NCBI RefSeq assembly: GCF_030819175.1 | Contig: NZ_JAUTBJ010000002.1 | Location: 816,001 to 880,000 of the forward strand | Direction of reading: 5' to 3' | Origin: Sphingomonas sp. SORGH_AS_0879 | Lineage (GTDB): Bacteria; Pseudomonadota; Alphaproteobacteria; Sphingomonadales; Sphingomonadaceae | Length of the DNA: 64,000 bases | Shown here: piece after piece, positions 52,097 to 61,276 of the stretch | Numbering within the stretch: the first letter of the stretch is position 1 | Layout: each line of letters opens with the position of its first letter | Made by a program: the position numbers and the translations under genes | The notes under the pieces: generated by a model | The model's database searches: none | What the model was told of the DNA's origin: nothing | What the model saw: only the letters and a program-made list of their open reading frames with translations

Positions 52097-53006
52097 GAAA
52101 GGCTCCTATCATCGCCGCCGCGATCGACAGGGCGATCTCGGACGGGCCGATCGCACCGATGTCCAGGCCGACAGGGCCATCGATCCGGTCGATCGCTGAC
52201 AGGGAAACGCCCATCGCCGCCAGACGCTCCCGCCGCGCCGCATGGCTGCGCCGACTGCCCAAAGCGCCGACATAGGCGGTGTCATGCGAGAGCGCGGCGA
52301 TGAGCGCCGGGTCGTCGATCTTGATGTCATGGCTGAGCGTCACGACGGCGGTGGCGGGGCCGGGGGCATAGGCGGCCACCGCCTCGTCCGGCCAGCGATC
52401 GTCGAGCGTGACGCCGGGGAAGCGCTCCTCGGTCAGGAAGCGGGCGCGCGGATCGATGACGGTGGTGGCGATGCCCAGCGTTTGCGCCAGTTGCGCCAGG
52501 CTCTGCGCGATCTGCACCGCGCCGACGATCAGCAACCGGCGCGGCGGGTCGTAGCGATTGGCGAACACCTCCCCCGTCTCGATCGGGCGCAAGTCCGAAT
52601 GGCCGGTCGCAAGGTCGGTGATGACGGTGAGCGACCGGCCATTCTTGCGCGCCTCGGCGATCCGGTCGAACAACTCCGGGTCGAAGCCCTGGGCCGAGAC
52701 CGGCTGCACCATCACCGCGATCTCGCCGCCGCAGGGCAGTCCGACTTTCCAGGCGGATGCATCCGCGACGCCGTAGCGCTTCACCTGCGCGGGGGCACCG
52801 GCGATCACCTCGGCGGCGGTGTGGAGGATGTCGTTCTCGACGCAACCGCCCGACACCGACCCCTCGAACCGGCCATCGGCATGGACCAGCATATGGCTGC
52901 CACGCGGACGTGGGGCCGAGCCCCAGGTCGACACCACCGTCGCGATCGCCATCGGCTCGCCCCGCCATTCGCGGGCGGCGGCGAGGACGCTGTCATTCTC
53001 GCTCAT
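52083..53006 (-). CDS. XdhC-family Moco insertion chaperone (PaoD-like)
   Basis: 307 residues. N-terminal XdhC/CoxI part (IATVVSTWGSAPRPRGSHML, GSVSGGCVENDI, VGLPCGGEIAV) and C-terminal Rossmann part (LLIVGAVQIAQSLAQLAQTL, YVGALGSRRSHAARRERL). It binds the cytosine-form molybdenum cofactor, protects it and inserts it in the large subunit. ATG 53006 overlaps the paoC-like stop (TGATG); the TTG just before is less likely. Its neighbours correspond to E. coli paoABCD. Confidence 0.92.
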   Translation of the reverse strand: MSENDSVLAAAREWRGEPMAIATVVSTWGSAPRPRGSHMLVHADGRFEGSVSGGCVENDILHTAAEVIAGAPAQVKRYGVADASAWKVGLPCGGEIAVMVQPVSAQGFDPELFDRIAEARKNGRSLTVITDLATGHSDLRPIETGEVFANRYDPPRRLLIVGAVQIAQSLAQLAQTLGIATTVIDPRARFLTEERFPGVTLDDRWPDEAVAAYAPGPATAVVTLSHDIKIDDPALIAALSHDTAYVGALGSRRSHAARRERLAAMGVSLSAIDRIDGPVGLDIGAIGPSEIALSIAAAMIGAFHDRR

Positions 53007-55243
53007 CAAAGCGCCGGGAGATGATCGAGAAGCTTGTCGAGCGTCACCGGCATATCCCGCACCCGGATGCCGGTGGCGTTGTAGATCGCGTTGACCACCG
53101 CCGGGGCCGCGCCGGAGATGCCCAGTTCGCCGATCCCCTTGGCGTGGATCGGGTTGGCGTGGATGTCCCGCTCGTCGAGGAAATGGACTTCCTGCTGGGG
53201 TACGTCGGCGTTCACCGGGACATGATATTCGGCAAGGTCATGGTTGACCAGCTTGCCGGTGCGCGGATCGTGGATCAGTTCCTCGGTCAGCGCGGTGCCG
53301 ATGCCGAAGGTCATGCCGCCCAGGCATTGCGAGCGCGCGGTCTTGGCATTGAGTACCCGCCCCGCCGCGAACACGCCCAGCATCCGCCGCACGCGCACCT
53401 CGCCGGTGACGACATTGACGCCGACCTCGGCGAAATGCGCGCCGTAGCTGGCCTGGTTGAACTGCTTCTCCTGCGCGCCCGGCTTGATCTCGCCGATCGC
53501 GGACAGGCCGTCCTCGCCGACCAGTTCGGTCAGGGGCACCGAACGATTGTCGCCGATCGCCATGCCGTCCTTCAGCGTCAGGTCTTCGGCTTTCACGCCC
53601 ATCGCCTTGGCCAGCTTCTCACGCACCCGCTCGGCCGCCAGATACACCGCCGAACCCGCCGAGGCCGCGCCCCAGGATCCGCCCGAGCCGGCGGCGGGGG
53701 GATCGTTGGTGTCGCCCAGCGCCATCGTCACCTTCTCGACCGGCAGGCCCAGGATTTCGGCGGCGATCTGCGCCATGATCGTATAGCTGCCCGTGCCGAT
53801 ATCGGTCATCGCGGAGGAGACGGTCGCGCTGCCGTCGGGATGGAGTTCGACCTTGGCGGCGGACTGCTGCAACTGGTTGGAACGGCAGGCGGCGGCGACG
53901 CCCATGCCGATCAGCCAGTCGCCCTCGCGCCGCTGGCCCGGACCCTGGCGCTTGTCCCAGCCGAAATGCTTCGCGCCTTCCTCCAGCGAACGGGTCAGGT
54001 TGCGCGACGAATAGGGGACGTTGAGTTCCGGGTCCTGCTGCGGATCATTGACCTTGCGAAGGTCGATTGGGTCCATGCCGATCGCCTCGGCCAGTTCGTC
54101 CATCGCGCATTCCATGCCGACCATGCCGACCGCCTCGCCCGGCGCGCGCATCGAGCCCGACAGCGTCCAGTTCAACCGGACCACGTCATGGTTGATCCGC
54201 CGATTCTCGCCGCCATAGAGAAAGTGGGTGCCGATCCCGACAGGCTCGAAGAAGTCCTCGTCCGGGAGGTTCGAGGTGATCGACTCGTGGCCCAGCGCGA
54301 CGATCCGGCCGCCCGCTTCGGCGCCCAGCCGCATCCGCTGTTCGGTGTTGGAGCGGCGGACCGTGGCGTCGAACACCTGCTGGCGCAGCATCACCGCCTT
54401 GACCGGGCGGTTCAGTCGCTTGGCCGCGATGGCGGCGGCGACGCTCTCCGGCGCGATACCCAGCTTGGCCCCGAAGCCACCGCCGATATAGCGCGCAATG
54501 ATCCGCACCTTGGACGACGATACCCCCAGCGCCTTGGCCAGTTGCTGCGCATCCGAGGTCGGCATCTGGTATGCGCCGTACAGGGTCAGCGCGCCGTCTT
54601 CCCACACCGCGATCGAGGCATGGGGCTCCATCGCGGCGGAGTTCTGGCTGGGGGTGGTGTAGGTGACGTCGACCTTCACCGCCGCGCCCTCGAACGCCTG
54701 GTCGAAATCGCCCTGGTCGTAATGGCCCTTGATAAGGCCATCGGGGGCTGGCTCGGCCTCGGCCTTGTTCGCCTCATAGTCGAAGATGCCTTCAAGGGGT
54801 TCGTATTCGACCTTGAGCCGCTTGGCGGCGTCGCGCGCGACCTCGAAACTCTCGGCAACGACGATCGCGACGATCTCGCCGAAATAGTCGACGGTGCGCA
54901 CGCCTTGCGTCGGGGCTTCTGTCTCGCCGCCCTGCTGCGAGTTGCGGATGAAGCTGTCATAATCGGTGATGACGTCGATCACGCCGGGGATCGCCTTGAC
55001 CGCGTCGGCGTGGATCGCCTTGATCTTGCCATGGCCGAAATTCGCGCCGACCAGCACGCCGTGCGCGATATTCTCGATGGCATATTCGGCGGCATAGGTG
55101 GCGGTGCCCGTCACCTTTTTCGGGCCGTCCACCCGGTCGAGCGGTTTGGAAATCACCCCCTGCACGCCGGTGTCGAGCAGGCTGTCGGGGTGCGGCTGAT
55201 TCATGGTCAGCGTGTTCGTGTCGTCCTTGCCGAATCCGAACAT
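53006..55243 (-). CDS. paoC: Aldehyde oxidoreductase molybdenum-binding subunit (PaoC-like)
   Basis: 745 residues of the xanthine oxidase family. Residues 30-150 form the aldehyde oxidase hammerhead domain (KPLDRVDGPKKVTGTATYAA); the rest is the Mo-binding part with ARYIGGGFGAKLG, LSGSMRAPGEAVGMVGMECA and the catalytic Glu in HAKGIGELGISGAAP near 706. Closest known type is PaoC (YagR), which oxidises aldehydes to acids. The substrate here is not known. Coupled downstream to the XdhC chaperone gene. Confidence 0.95.
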   Translation of the reverse strand: MFGFGKDDTNTLTMNQPHPDSLLDTGVQGVISKPLDRVDGPKKVTGTATYAAEYAIENIAHGVLVGANFGHGKIKAIHADAVKAIPGVIDVITDYDSFIRNSQQGGETEAPTQGVRTVDYFGEIVAIVVAESFEVARDAAKRLKVEYEPLEGIFDYEANKAEAEPAPDGLIKGHYDQGDFDQAFEGAAVKVDVTYTTPSQNSAAMEPHASIAVWEDGALTLYGAYQMPTSDAQQLAKALGVSSSKVRIIARYIGGGFGAKLGIAPESVAAAIAAKRLNRPVKAVMLRQQVFDATVRRSNTEQRMRLGAEAGGRIVALGHESITSNLPDEDFFEPVGIGTHFLYGGENRRINHDVVRLNWTLSGSMRAPGEAVGMVGMECAMDELAEAIGMDPIDLRKVNDPQQDPELNVPYSSRNLTRSLEEGAKHFGWDKRQGPGQRREGDWLIGMGVAAACRSNQLQQSAAKVELHPDGSATVSSAMTDIGTGSYTIMAQIAAEILGLPVEKVTMALGDTNDPPAAGSGGSWGAASAGSAVYLAAERVREKLAKAMGVKAEDLTLKDGMAIGDNRSVPLTELVGEDGLSAIGEIKPGAQEKQFNQASYGAHFAEVGVNVVTGEVRVRRMLGVFAAGRVLNAKTARSQCLGGMTFGIGTALTEELIHDPRTGKLVNHDLAEYHVPVNADVPQQEVHFLDERDIHANPIHAKGIGELGISGAAPAVVNAIYNATGIRVRDMPVTLDKLLDHLPAL

Positions 55244-55247
55244 GGGA

Positions 55248-56231
55248 TCAGCCCTCCTGAGTCAGTTCGCGGAGCGTCGCGATCAGCGTGCGGCGCGTCA
55301 GCGGAATCTTGAAGTCGTTCGAGCCATAGCGTTTTGCGTCGGCCAGCAGCGCATTGGCGGCGGCGTTGAACGCCGTGTCGCTGGGGGCCTGCCCGACCAG
55401 CGCCTGCTCCACCGCCTCATTCCGCCACGGCATGGGGCCGAGCCCGCCAAATGCCAGTCGGGCCGAGGCGATCCGGCCATCCTCGACCGCGACGATTCCG
55501 GCAATCGACACGAGCGCAAAGGCGTAGGAGGCGCGGTCGCGGACCTTGCGATAGGTCTGCCTGCCCCTGGGCGCGGGCGGCAGTTCGACATGGGTGATGA
55601 GTTCGCCGCGCTCCAGGACGTTCTCGATCTCCGGCGTGGCGCCCGGCAGGCGATAGAATTCGCCGATCGCGATCCGGCGGCGGTCGCCGTCCGGCTTCCG
55701 GGTGACGATGACCGCGTCCAGCGCGCGCATCGCGACGGCCATGTCGCTGGGGTGCGTCGCGATGCACTGGTCCGAGGTGCCGAGAATCGCGAGGATGCGG
55801 TTCTCACCCCCGATCGCCGAACAGCCGCTTCCCGGATCGCGCTTGTTACAGGGGGTGGCGGGGTCGTAGAAATAATAGCAGCGGGTCCGCTGGAGCAGAT
55901 TGCCGCCGGTCGACGCCTTGTTGCGCAACTGCCCCGAAGCCCCCGCCAGCAGCGCGCGCGACAGCACCGGATAACGCTGGATCACGCGAGCATCCGCAGC
56001 GAGGTCGCTATTGGGCACCAGCGCGCCGATGGTCAAGCCGCCATCCTCGCGCGCCTCGATCTCCCCAAGATCCAGGCGGCTGATATCGACCAGCGTGTCG
56101 GGCGTCTCGACCTGCAATTTCATCAGGTCGAGCAGGTTGGTGCCGCCCGCGATGAATCGCGCGCCCGGCACCGCGCCGTCGCGGGTGGCGGTGGCGAGCG
56201 AGTCGGCGCGGGCATAGTCGAACGGTTTCAT
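55248..56231 (-). CDS. paoB: Aldehyde oxidoreductase FAD-binding subunit (PaoB-like)
   Basis: 327 residues. FAD-binding PCMH domain with [15 protein letters not shown] (about 24-38) and [12 protein letters not shown] (about 105-116), then the CO-dehydrogenase flavoprotein C-terminal domain. Four Cys at about 118, 128, 137 and 156, in an insert after the FAD motif, match the extra 4Fe-4S cluster known from PaoB. It carries electrons from the 2Fe-2S subunit to the acceptor. Start overlaps the paoA stop; four bases separate it from paoC. Confidence 0.95.
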   Translation of the reverse strand: MKPFDYARADSLATATRDGAVPGARFIAGGTNLLDLMKLQVETPDTLVDISRLDLGEIEAREDGGLTIGALVPNSDLAADARVIQRYPVLSRALLAGASGQLRNKASTGGNLLQRTRCYYFYDPATPCNKRDPGSGCSAIGGENRILAILGTSDQCIATHPSDMAVAMRALDAVIVTRKPDGDRRRIAIGEFYRLPGATPEIENVLERGELITHVELPPAPRGRQTYRKVRDRASYAFALVSIAGIVAVEDGRIASARLAFGGLGPMPWRNEAVEQALVGQAPSDTAFNAAANALLADAKRYGSNDFKIPLTRRTLIATLRELTQEG

Positions 56232-56764
56232 GCCGCGATCTCCCGGCCCACATCCTCATTGGGATTGTGGTCGCCTTGCCCCGCCACTTCGCGGATCGCG
56301 TCGACGATGTTGGGATAGGCGGCACAGCGGCACAGATTGCCGCTCATCCGCTCGGATATTTCCGCCTCGGTCAGCTCGGCATGGCCAAGGTCTTCGGTGA
56401 CATGGCTGGGCCAGCCCTTCGCCATTTCGGCCAGCATGCCCACCGCCGAGCAGATCTGCCCCGGCGTGCAATAACCGCACTGGAATCCGTCATGCCGGAC
56501 GAACGCGTCCTGCAAGGGGTGAAGGTTTCCCGGCTGGCCCAACCCCTCGATCGTCGTGATCTCGTCATCCTGATGCATCACCGCCAGCGTCAGGCAGCTA
56601 TTCACCCGCCGCCCGTTGACCAGCATGGTGCACGCGCCGCACTGTCCATGATCGCACCCCTTTTTGGAGCCGGTCAGCCCCAGATGTTCGCGACACAGAT
56701 CGAGCAGCGAGGTGCGGACATCGACCTCGATGTCATGCGATTGACCATTGATTGTGAAATGCAT
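56228..56764 (-). CDS. paoA: Aldehyde oxidoreductase 2Fe-2S subunit (PaoA-like)
   Basis: 178 residues with two 2Fe-2S clusters: plant-type [21 protein letters not shown] (about 43-63, shortened here to its Cys residues C43, C48, C51, C63) and C-terminal [10 protein letters not shown] with NLCRCAAY. E. coli PaoA has a Tat signal and is periplasmic, but this protein starts directly with the ferredoxin fold ([16 protein letters not shown]), so the complex is probably cytoplasmic. First gene of the operon, 41 bases from the divergent glpQ-like start. Confidence 0.94.
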   Translation of the reverse strand: MHFTINGQSHDIEVDVRTSLLDLCREHLGLTGSKKGCDHGQCGACTMLVNGRRVNSCLTLAVMHQDDEITTIEGLGQPGNLHPLQDAFVRHDGFQCGYCTPGQICSAVGMLAEMAKGWPSHVTEDLGHAELTEAEISERMSGNLCRCAAYPNIVDAIREVAGQGDHNPNEDVGREIAA

Positions 56765-56805
56765 CGGGGCATCCCCTTGGGATTACTGTCGGATGAACAA
56801 ACGTC

Positions 56806-57876
56806 ATGAATCACTTGCGTTTCCCGTTGCGAACCACTCTCATTGCCGTTGCGCTGCTCGTCGGGCAGGGTGAGGCCATGTCCGCCGACCTGTCCAAACC
56901 GCTGTCGCCCCCCATCGTCATCGCGCATCGCGGGGCGAGCGGGGAGCGTCCCGAACACACGCTGGCCGCCTATGACCTGGCGATCCGTGAGGGGGCCGAT
57001 GTGATCGAGCCCGATCTGGTGCCGACCAGCGACGGCCATCTGGTCGCCCGGCATGAAAACGAGATTTCGGGCACCACCGACGTCGCCGCCCATCCCGAAT
57101 TCGCGGACCGCAAGACGACCAAGACGATCGACGGCCAGAGCGAAACCGGCTGGTTCACCGAGGACTTCACGCTGGCCGAATTGAAGACGCTGCGTGCCCG
57201 CGAACGCCTGCCCCAGCTTCGCTCGACCGCCTATGACGGGCGGTTCTCGATCCCGACGCTGGAGGAGATCATCGCGCTCGCCAAGCAGCGGTCGACGGAG
57301 ACGGGGCGCATCATCGCCATCTATCCCGAAACCAAGCACCCGACCTATTTCGCCTCGATCGGCAAGGGCACCGATGCGCCGCTGGTCGCCGCGCTGACCA
57401 AGGCGGGCTGGACCACGGCGGAGGCGCCGGTCTTCATCCAGTCGTTCGAGGTGAACAATCTCCGGCATCTGAAGACGATGACCGGCATCCGCCTCATCCA
57501 GCTCGTCGCCGCCGAGGATGGCCCGGCGGACAAGGCCGCGCCCAGCTATGCCGCGATGATGACGCCGGAGGGGCAAAAAAAGGTCGCGACCTATGCCTGG
57601 GGCATCGGGCCGGACAAGGCGATGCTGTGGAACGGCGATGCACCGACGAGGCTGGTGACGGACGCCCATGCGGCGGGTCTGCGCGTCCATCCCTGGACCT
57701 ATCGTGCGGAGAATCAGTTCGTGCGTCCCGCCTTTCGCCGGGGCAGCGATCCCAAGGCGCAGGGCGATGTCGCGGGCGAAATCCGCGCCGCGCTGGGCCA
57801 GGGTATCGACGGATTCTTCACCGATTTCCCGCAAATCGGGGTAGAAACGCGCAACGCCGTCGTGCGTACCCGCTGA
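56806..57876 (+). CDS. glpQ: Periplasmic glycerophosphodiester phosphodiesterase
   Basis: 356 residues with a signal peptide (about 1-27, ending EAMSA). GDPD TIM barrel: IVIAHRGASGERPEHT with the catalytic His, VIEPDLVPTSDGHLVARHE (metal Glu/Asp and second His), SIPTLEEIIALA, and the C-terminal WTYRAENQF and GFFTDFP. It hydrolyses deacylated phospholipids to glycerol-3-phosphate and alcohols. The very short divergent spacer with paoA means the two promoters overlap or lie within the genes. Confidence 0.94.
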   Translation: MNHLRFPLRTTLIAVALLVGQGEAMSADLSKPLSPPIVIAHRGASGERPEHTLAAYDLAIREGADVIEPDLVPTSDGHLVARHENEISGTTDVAAHPEFADRKTTKTIDGQSETGWFTEDFTLAELKTLRARERLPQLRSTAYDGRFSIPTLEEIIALAKQRSTETGRIIAIYPETKHPTYFASIGKGTDAPLVAALTKAGWTTAEAPVFIQSFEVNNLRHLKTMTGIRLIQLVAAEDGPADKAAPSYAAMMTPEGQKKVATYAWGIGPDKAMLWNGDAPTRLVTDAHAAGLRVHPWTYRAENQFVRPAFRRGSDPKAQGDVAGEIRAALGQGIDGFFTDFPQIGVETRNAVVRTR

Positions 57877-57890
57877 AAGACCCTGTATCC

Positions 57891-58181
57891 ATGCGTAACC
57901 TCGTCCTGAAACTCGCCGCCCTGACCCTGCCGCTTGGCCTTGGAGGCTGTGTGAAGACGGTCGCCAGCGTGGTGAAGGCACCGTTCCAGGCGGCGGGGCA
58001 GGTGGTAGACTGGACGACGACCAGCCAGGACGAGGCCGATCGCAACTACGGCCGCAAGATGCGCAAGAAGGAAGCGCAGGAGGGGCGCGAGCGGCGCGAC
58101 TATGAGAAGCAATGCCGCAAGCACCCGGAACAGTGCCAGGGCCAGCAAGGCTATGACGGCTATCGCGCCGCCAATGACTGA
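57891..58181 (+). CDS. Small basic lipoprotein
   Basis: 96 residues with a lipobox LGGC at about residues 17-20 (LPLGLGGCVKTV), then a short region and a highly charged helix (RKMRKKEAQEGRERRDYEKQ) with two Cys in KQCRKHPEQCQG. I do not recognise a function; similar short lipoproteins with a charged tail are common in sphingomonads. It begins 14 bases after the glpQ stop and its end overlaps the convergent hydrolase gene by 22 bases. Confidence 0.75.
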   Translation: MRNLVLKLAALTLPLGLGGCVKTVASVVKAPFQAAGQVVDWTTTSQDEADRNYGRKMRKKEAQEGRERRDYEKQCRKHPEQCQGQQGYDGYRAAND

Positions 58182-58882
58182 TCGCTGACGGGCGGCCATC
58201 CGGCCAGGATGGTCGCCACCGCCGTCAGCACCTGCGGCCGGTGCTGAACCCATAAATGGCTGGATCGGACCTCGATCGCCGGGACCGAGTCGTCGCGGCA
58301 GATGAGGCCGGACACCAGCCCGTCGCTTCGGCTCCAGATCGCGGCGGCGGGGCAGGGGAGCGGGCCCGCGATCGCTGCCGATCGGGCAATGACGGTGGGA
58401 TCGTCCACCGACTCGCCGGTCAGCCGCTCGAACACGCGCCAGACATTGGTGGCGCGGGGTGGCCCGGCATAGGGCGAGGAAATGGTGATGACGCCCGCGA
58501 CCAGATCGGGCCGGGCCTGCGCCACCATCCGTGCCATGATCCCGCCCAGGCTGATGCCGATCAGCGTGACCGGCCCTTGCCCCGCCAGCGACTCGACCCG
58601 CGCGATCAATTGCTCGGCCTGTGGCCCCACGCTGCGCACGCCACGGTTGCGGCCCAGCCCCCAGCCATGGACGCGGTATCCCTTGGCGGTCAGATAGCGG
58701 CGCAACACGATGTTGGACGCATCGCTGTTGGACAGGCCGGGCAATATCATCACCGTCCGTCCATCGCCACGCGGCGCGGAGGCCAGGTCTGCCCGGTGGC
58801 GCCACCAGGTCGCGCCCATCCACAGCGCGCGGGGCAGTTCCGCGGCCCAGAGCGCTTTCGACGGCGGTGGGATCACAGCCAT
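58160..58882 (-). CDS. Alpha/beta hydrolase
   Basis: 240 residues. Oxyanion strand TVMILPGLSNSDASN, nucleophile elbow GISLGGIMAR at about residue 110, VITISSPYAGP, a candidate Asp in IWSRSDGLV and His in SSHLWVQHRP near 215-220. The GLSNSD...RRYLTAKGYRVHGWGLGRNRG segment resembles triacylglycerol-lipase / EstA-like cytoplasmic hydrolases. Substrate unknown. ATG 58882 (MAVIPPPSK) overlaps the upstream DUF2459 gene by 10 bases; ATG 58915 is possible. Confidence 0.85.
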   Translation of the reverse strand: MAVIPPPSKALWAAELPRALWMGATWWRHRADLASAPRGDGRTVMILPGLSNSDASNIVLRRYLTAKGYRVHGWGLGRNRGVRSVGPQAEQLIARVESLAGQGPVTLIGISLGGIMARMVAQARPDLVAGVITISSPYAGPPRATNVWRVFERLTGESVDDPTVIARSAAIAGPLPCPAAAIWSRSDGLVSGLICRDDSVPAIEVRSSHLWVQHRPQVLTAVATILAGWPPVSDQSLAAR

Positions 58883-59568
58883 GTCATCACCGTCACGGGG
58901 AAGGGCGTCCACCACCCCATCCGCACCCCCGCCGCCGCCAGCGCGTCGCCGGTCCAGTTGTTACAGGTATGGGCGACGCTGTACCGCCCGTTCGCCTCGT
59001 AAAAGGCGTCATATACGTCATAGCCGGGATAATGCCGCCCGCCGCGTCGCCAACGCGATTGGATGAAAGCGACCATATGGCGATAGGCCACCGGGGACAG
59101 GCGGATCATCCGCACATCGTCGCCGTTCGCGCGGGGGAGCGGCAGATGATCGACATGGATCAGCGTCCGGTCGCTGCCCAGCGCAGCGCGCAGGATCGTG
59201 CCCGGCCTGACGTCGCGCCAGTGCGGCGTCTCGCGAAAGAAACCCGCCTCGCCCCAGCCGATCGCCAGATAGGGAAAGCCCGCATAGCGCGGGTCGCGCA
59301 AGTCCTGTGGTTTCGCCCAGTCGCGCCAGTCCATGCCCGCCGCCTGTTTGGGCACGATGATCGCGGTGTGGATCGCGCTCGCCTCGACGAAGATGGTGAC
59401 GGCATCGGGACCGGCGGCGGGCTGCGCGACGGTCTTGCGCGGGATCGCACCCAGCGCCAGCCCCGCCGCGACATAGACAAACACCACCGCGCCGATCGCG
59501 ACCGCGACGCCCCTTGCGACGCGCCCCAGCCGTCGCCACGATATGGTTTCATTTGTCACCATCATCAT
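58873..59568 (-). CDS. DUF2459 (TIGR02117) membrane-anchored protein
   Basis: 231 residues: N-terminal transmembrane helix (about 22-41, VAIGAVVFVYVAAGLALGAI), then the DUF2459 domain with FVEASAIHTAIIVP, AIGWGEAGFFRETP and HTCNNWTGDALAAAGVRMGW. A His near the start and the Cys-Asn in HTCNNW suggest a papain-like/NlpC-like catalytic pair, but no activity is established. Its start (59568; ATG triplet repeated three times) lies 14 bases from the divergent phhA start. Confidence 0.85.
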   Translation of the reverse strand: MMMVTNETISWRRLGRVARGVAVAIGAVVFVYVAAGLALGAIPRKTVAQPAAGPDAVTIFVEASAIHTAIIVPKQAAGMDWRDWAKPQDLRDPRYAGFPYLAIGWGEAGFFRETPHWRDVRPGTILRAALGSDRTLIHVDHLPLPRANGDDVRMIRLSPVAYRHMVAFIQSRWRRGGRHYPGYDVYDAFYEANGRYSVAHTCNNWTGDALAAAGVRMGWWTPFPVTVMTWL

Positions 59569-59582
59569 GATAGGCTCCGCTT

Positions 59583-60494
59583 ATGGCACAGGATACCCAT
59601 GTTCTCGCCGCCCCGCCCGAAGGCGCCGGAGCCGACTGGACCATCCCGCAAGGGTGGGAGCATTACACCGCGGAGGAACATGCGACCTGGGATACGCTGT
59701 TCGCGCGCCAATCCCAATTGCTGCCGGGCCGCGCGTCGGAAGCGTATCTGCGCGGGCTGAACGTTCTCAAGCTGTCGCGGCCGGGCATTCCCGATTTCGA
59801 GGAACTGTCCGACCGGCTGATGAAACTGACCGGGTGGCAGGTGGTCGCGGTGCCGGGGCTGGTGCCGGACGATGTGTTCTTCGACCATATGGCCAATCGC
59901 CGCTTCGTCGCGGGCAATTTCATCCGGCGGCCGGATCAGCTCGATTATCTCCAGGAGCCGGACGTCTTCCACGACGTGTTCGGCCATGTGCCGATGCTCG
60001 CCGATCCGGTCTTCGCCGATTACCTCGCCGCCTATGGCCGGGGCGGGCAGCGGGCGCTGGGGATGGATGCGCTCAAATATCTCGGGCGGCTCTATTGGTA
60101 TACGGTCGAGTTCGGGCTGGTGCGTGAGGGGGGCGACTTGCGGATTTACGGCGCGGGGATCGTGTCGAGCTATTCGGAAAGCCGCTTCGCGCTGGAGGAT
60201 CCCAGCCCCAACCGCATCGGCTTCGACCTCGCTCGGGTAATGCGGACAGAGTATCGGATCGACGACTTCCAGCAGAATTATTTCGTGATTCCGAGTTACG
60301 AGGAATTGCTGCGGACGACGCTGGAGACGGACTTCGCGCCGCTTTACGACGCGATCAGGGGGATGCCCGATATTCCCGTGGCGGAGATCGTGGATGGCGA
60401 CGCGGTACTGACCCACGGGACTCAGGCTTATGCCCGAGCGAAGGCCGCGTCCCAACCCCGTCGCCCCAGCGAAGGCTGGGGCCTTTCTCGATAG
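59583..60494 (+). CDS. phhA: Phenylalanine 4-monooxygenase
   Basis: 303 residues, non-heme iron pterin-dependent hydroxylase turning phenylalanine into tyrosine. Iron ligands: the two His in DVFHDVFGHVPML (about 133, 138) and Glu in YWYTVEFGL; FIRRPDQLDYLQEPD is the family signature. The last about 15 residues (QPRRPSEGWGLSR) and the stop are encoded by a family-3 palindromic repeat, so the natural C-terminus has been replaced or extended. Start ATG 59583 lies close to the divergent DUF2459 gene. Confidence 0.95.
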   Translation: MAQDTHVLAAPPEGAGADWTIPQGWEHYTAEEHATWDTLFARQSQLLPGRASEAYLRGLNVLKLSRPGIPDFEELSDRLMKLTGWQVVAVPGLVPDDVFFDHMANRRFVAGNFIRRPDQLDYLQEPDVFHDVFGHVPMLADPVFADYLAAYGRGGQRALGMDALKYLGRLYWYTVEFGLVREGGDLRIYGAGIVSSYSESRFALEDPSPNRIGFDLARVMRTEYRIDDFQQNYFVIPSYEELLRTTLETDFAPLYDAIRGMPDIPVAEIVDGDAVLTHGTQAYARAKAASQPRRPSEGWGLSR

Positions 60495-60537
60495 GGAATG
60501 CGGGTGGCCGGAGATCCCAGCCTTCGCTGGGATGACG
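60459..60537. repeat. Family-3 inverted repeat pair, partly inside phhA
   Basis: CGCCCCAGCGAAGGCTGGGG (60462-60481) and the inverted CCCAGCCTTCGCTGGGATGA (60516-60535), about 35 bases apart. The left arm codes for the end of PhhA. Confidence 0.88.
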
Positions 60538-60591
60538 GGAGCGGGATGGCGGGATGACGGAACCTTATGCCGCACTCCCGGTTCGCGCATC

Positions 60592-61167
60592 ATGCATGAC
60601 CAACCCAACAACGCAGTGAATTACCCGCTGCTCGCCCAGCCCCATATCCAGCTTTACGGTACGGTGGACGAGGTGATGTACGCCGGTTTCAAGGACCAGC
60701 TCGCCGCCGCGCCATCGGAGGGCCCGCTGGTGGTGTCAATCACCACATTGGGCGGCGACCCGGAGATGGCGCGGGCGATGGGCGACTCGATCCGCCTGCT
60801 GCGCGATCATAGCGGCCGCGAGACGCTGTTCCTGGGCAAGGTCGCCGTCTATTCGGCGGGGGCGACCTTCATGTCGGCCTTTCCGGTCGAGTATCGCTTC
60901 CTGACGCGCGGCACCCGGTTGATGCTCCACGAACGCCAGATGTCGGGCTCGATCGACCTGTCCGGCCCGCTGACCAATCTGCCGGTCGTGCTCAAGGCCA
61001 AGCTGCACGAGATCGAGCAGTCGGTGCTGATCCAGGAGGAAGGCTTCCGCGCCATCGTCAACGGGTCGAAGGTGACCTTCGAGACGCTCCAGGAAAAGGC
61101 GCGCAGCAACTGGTATATCGACGCCGAGGAGGCACGCGATCTGGGCCTCGTGCTTGATGTGATCTGA
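60592..61167 (+). CDS. ClpP-like protein, non-canonical
   Basis: 191 residues with the ClpP/crotonase fold: [35 protein letters not shown], candidate Ser in [13 protein letters not shown], candidate His in RLMLHERQM, and the closing [18 protein letters not shown]. Aligning on EAxxxGLV, the triad Asp of ClpP appears as Asn (RSNWY). It resembles the diverged ClpP-like proteins of the S14/SDH group rather than the housekeeping protease. No Clp ATPase is adjacent. ATG 60592; upstream in-frame sequence is repeat. Confidence 0.8.
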   Translation: MHDQPNNAVNYPLLAQPHIQLYGTVDEVMYAGFKDQLAAAPSEGPLVVSITTLGGDPEMARAMGDSIRLLRDHSGRETLFLGKVAVYSAGATFMSAFPVEYRFLTRGTRLMLHERQMSGSIDLSGPLTNLPVVLKAKLHEIEQSVLIQEEGFRAIVNGSKVTFETLQEKARSNWYIDAEEARDLGLVLDVI

Positions 61168-61276
61168 GGCAGCGCCTAAATCGGTCAAGACATTTGCGAC
61201 AAGCGCCCCTGTCATGTATCGGCGGGGGCGATCCTTTGCCGACATGCCTGTCGGCCCATCCAGCGGGTTTGTGACC

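Noticed and set aside
52757..55312. Plus-strand open frame of 851 codons
   Set aside because: Antisense to paoC; the true gene is clear on the minus strand.
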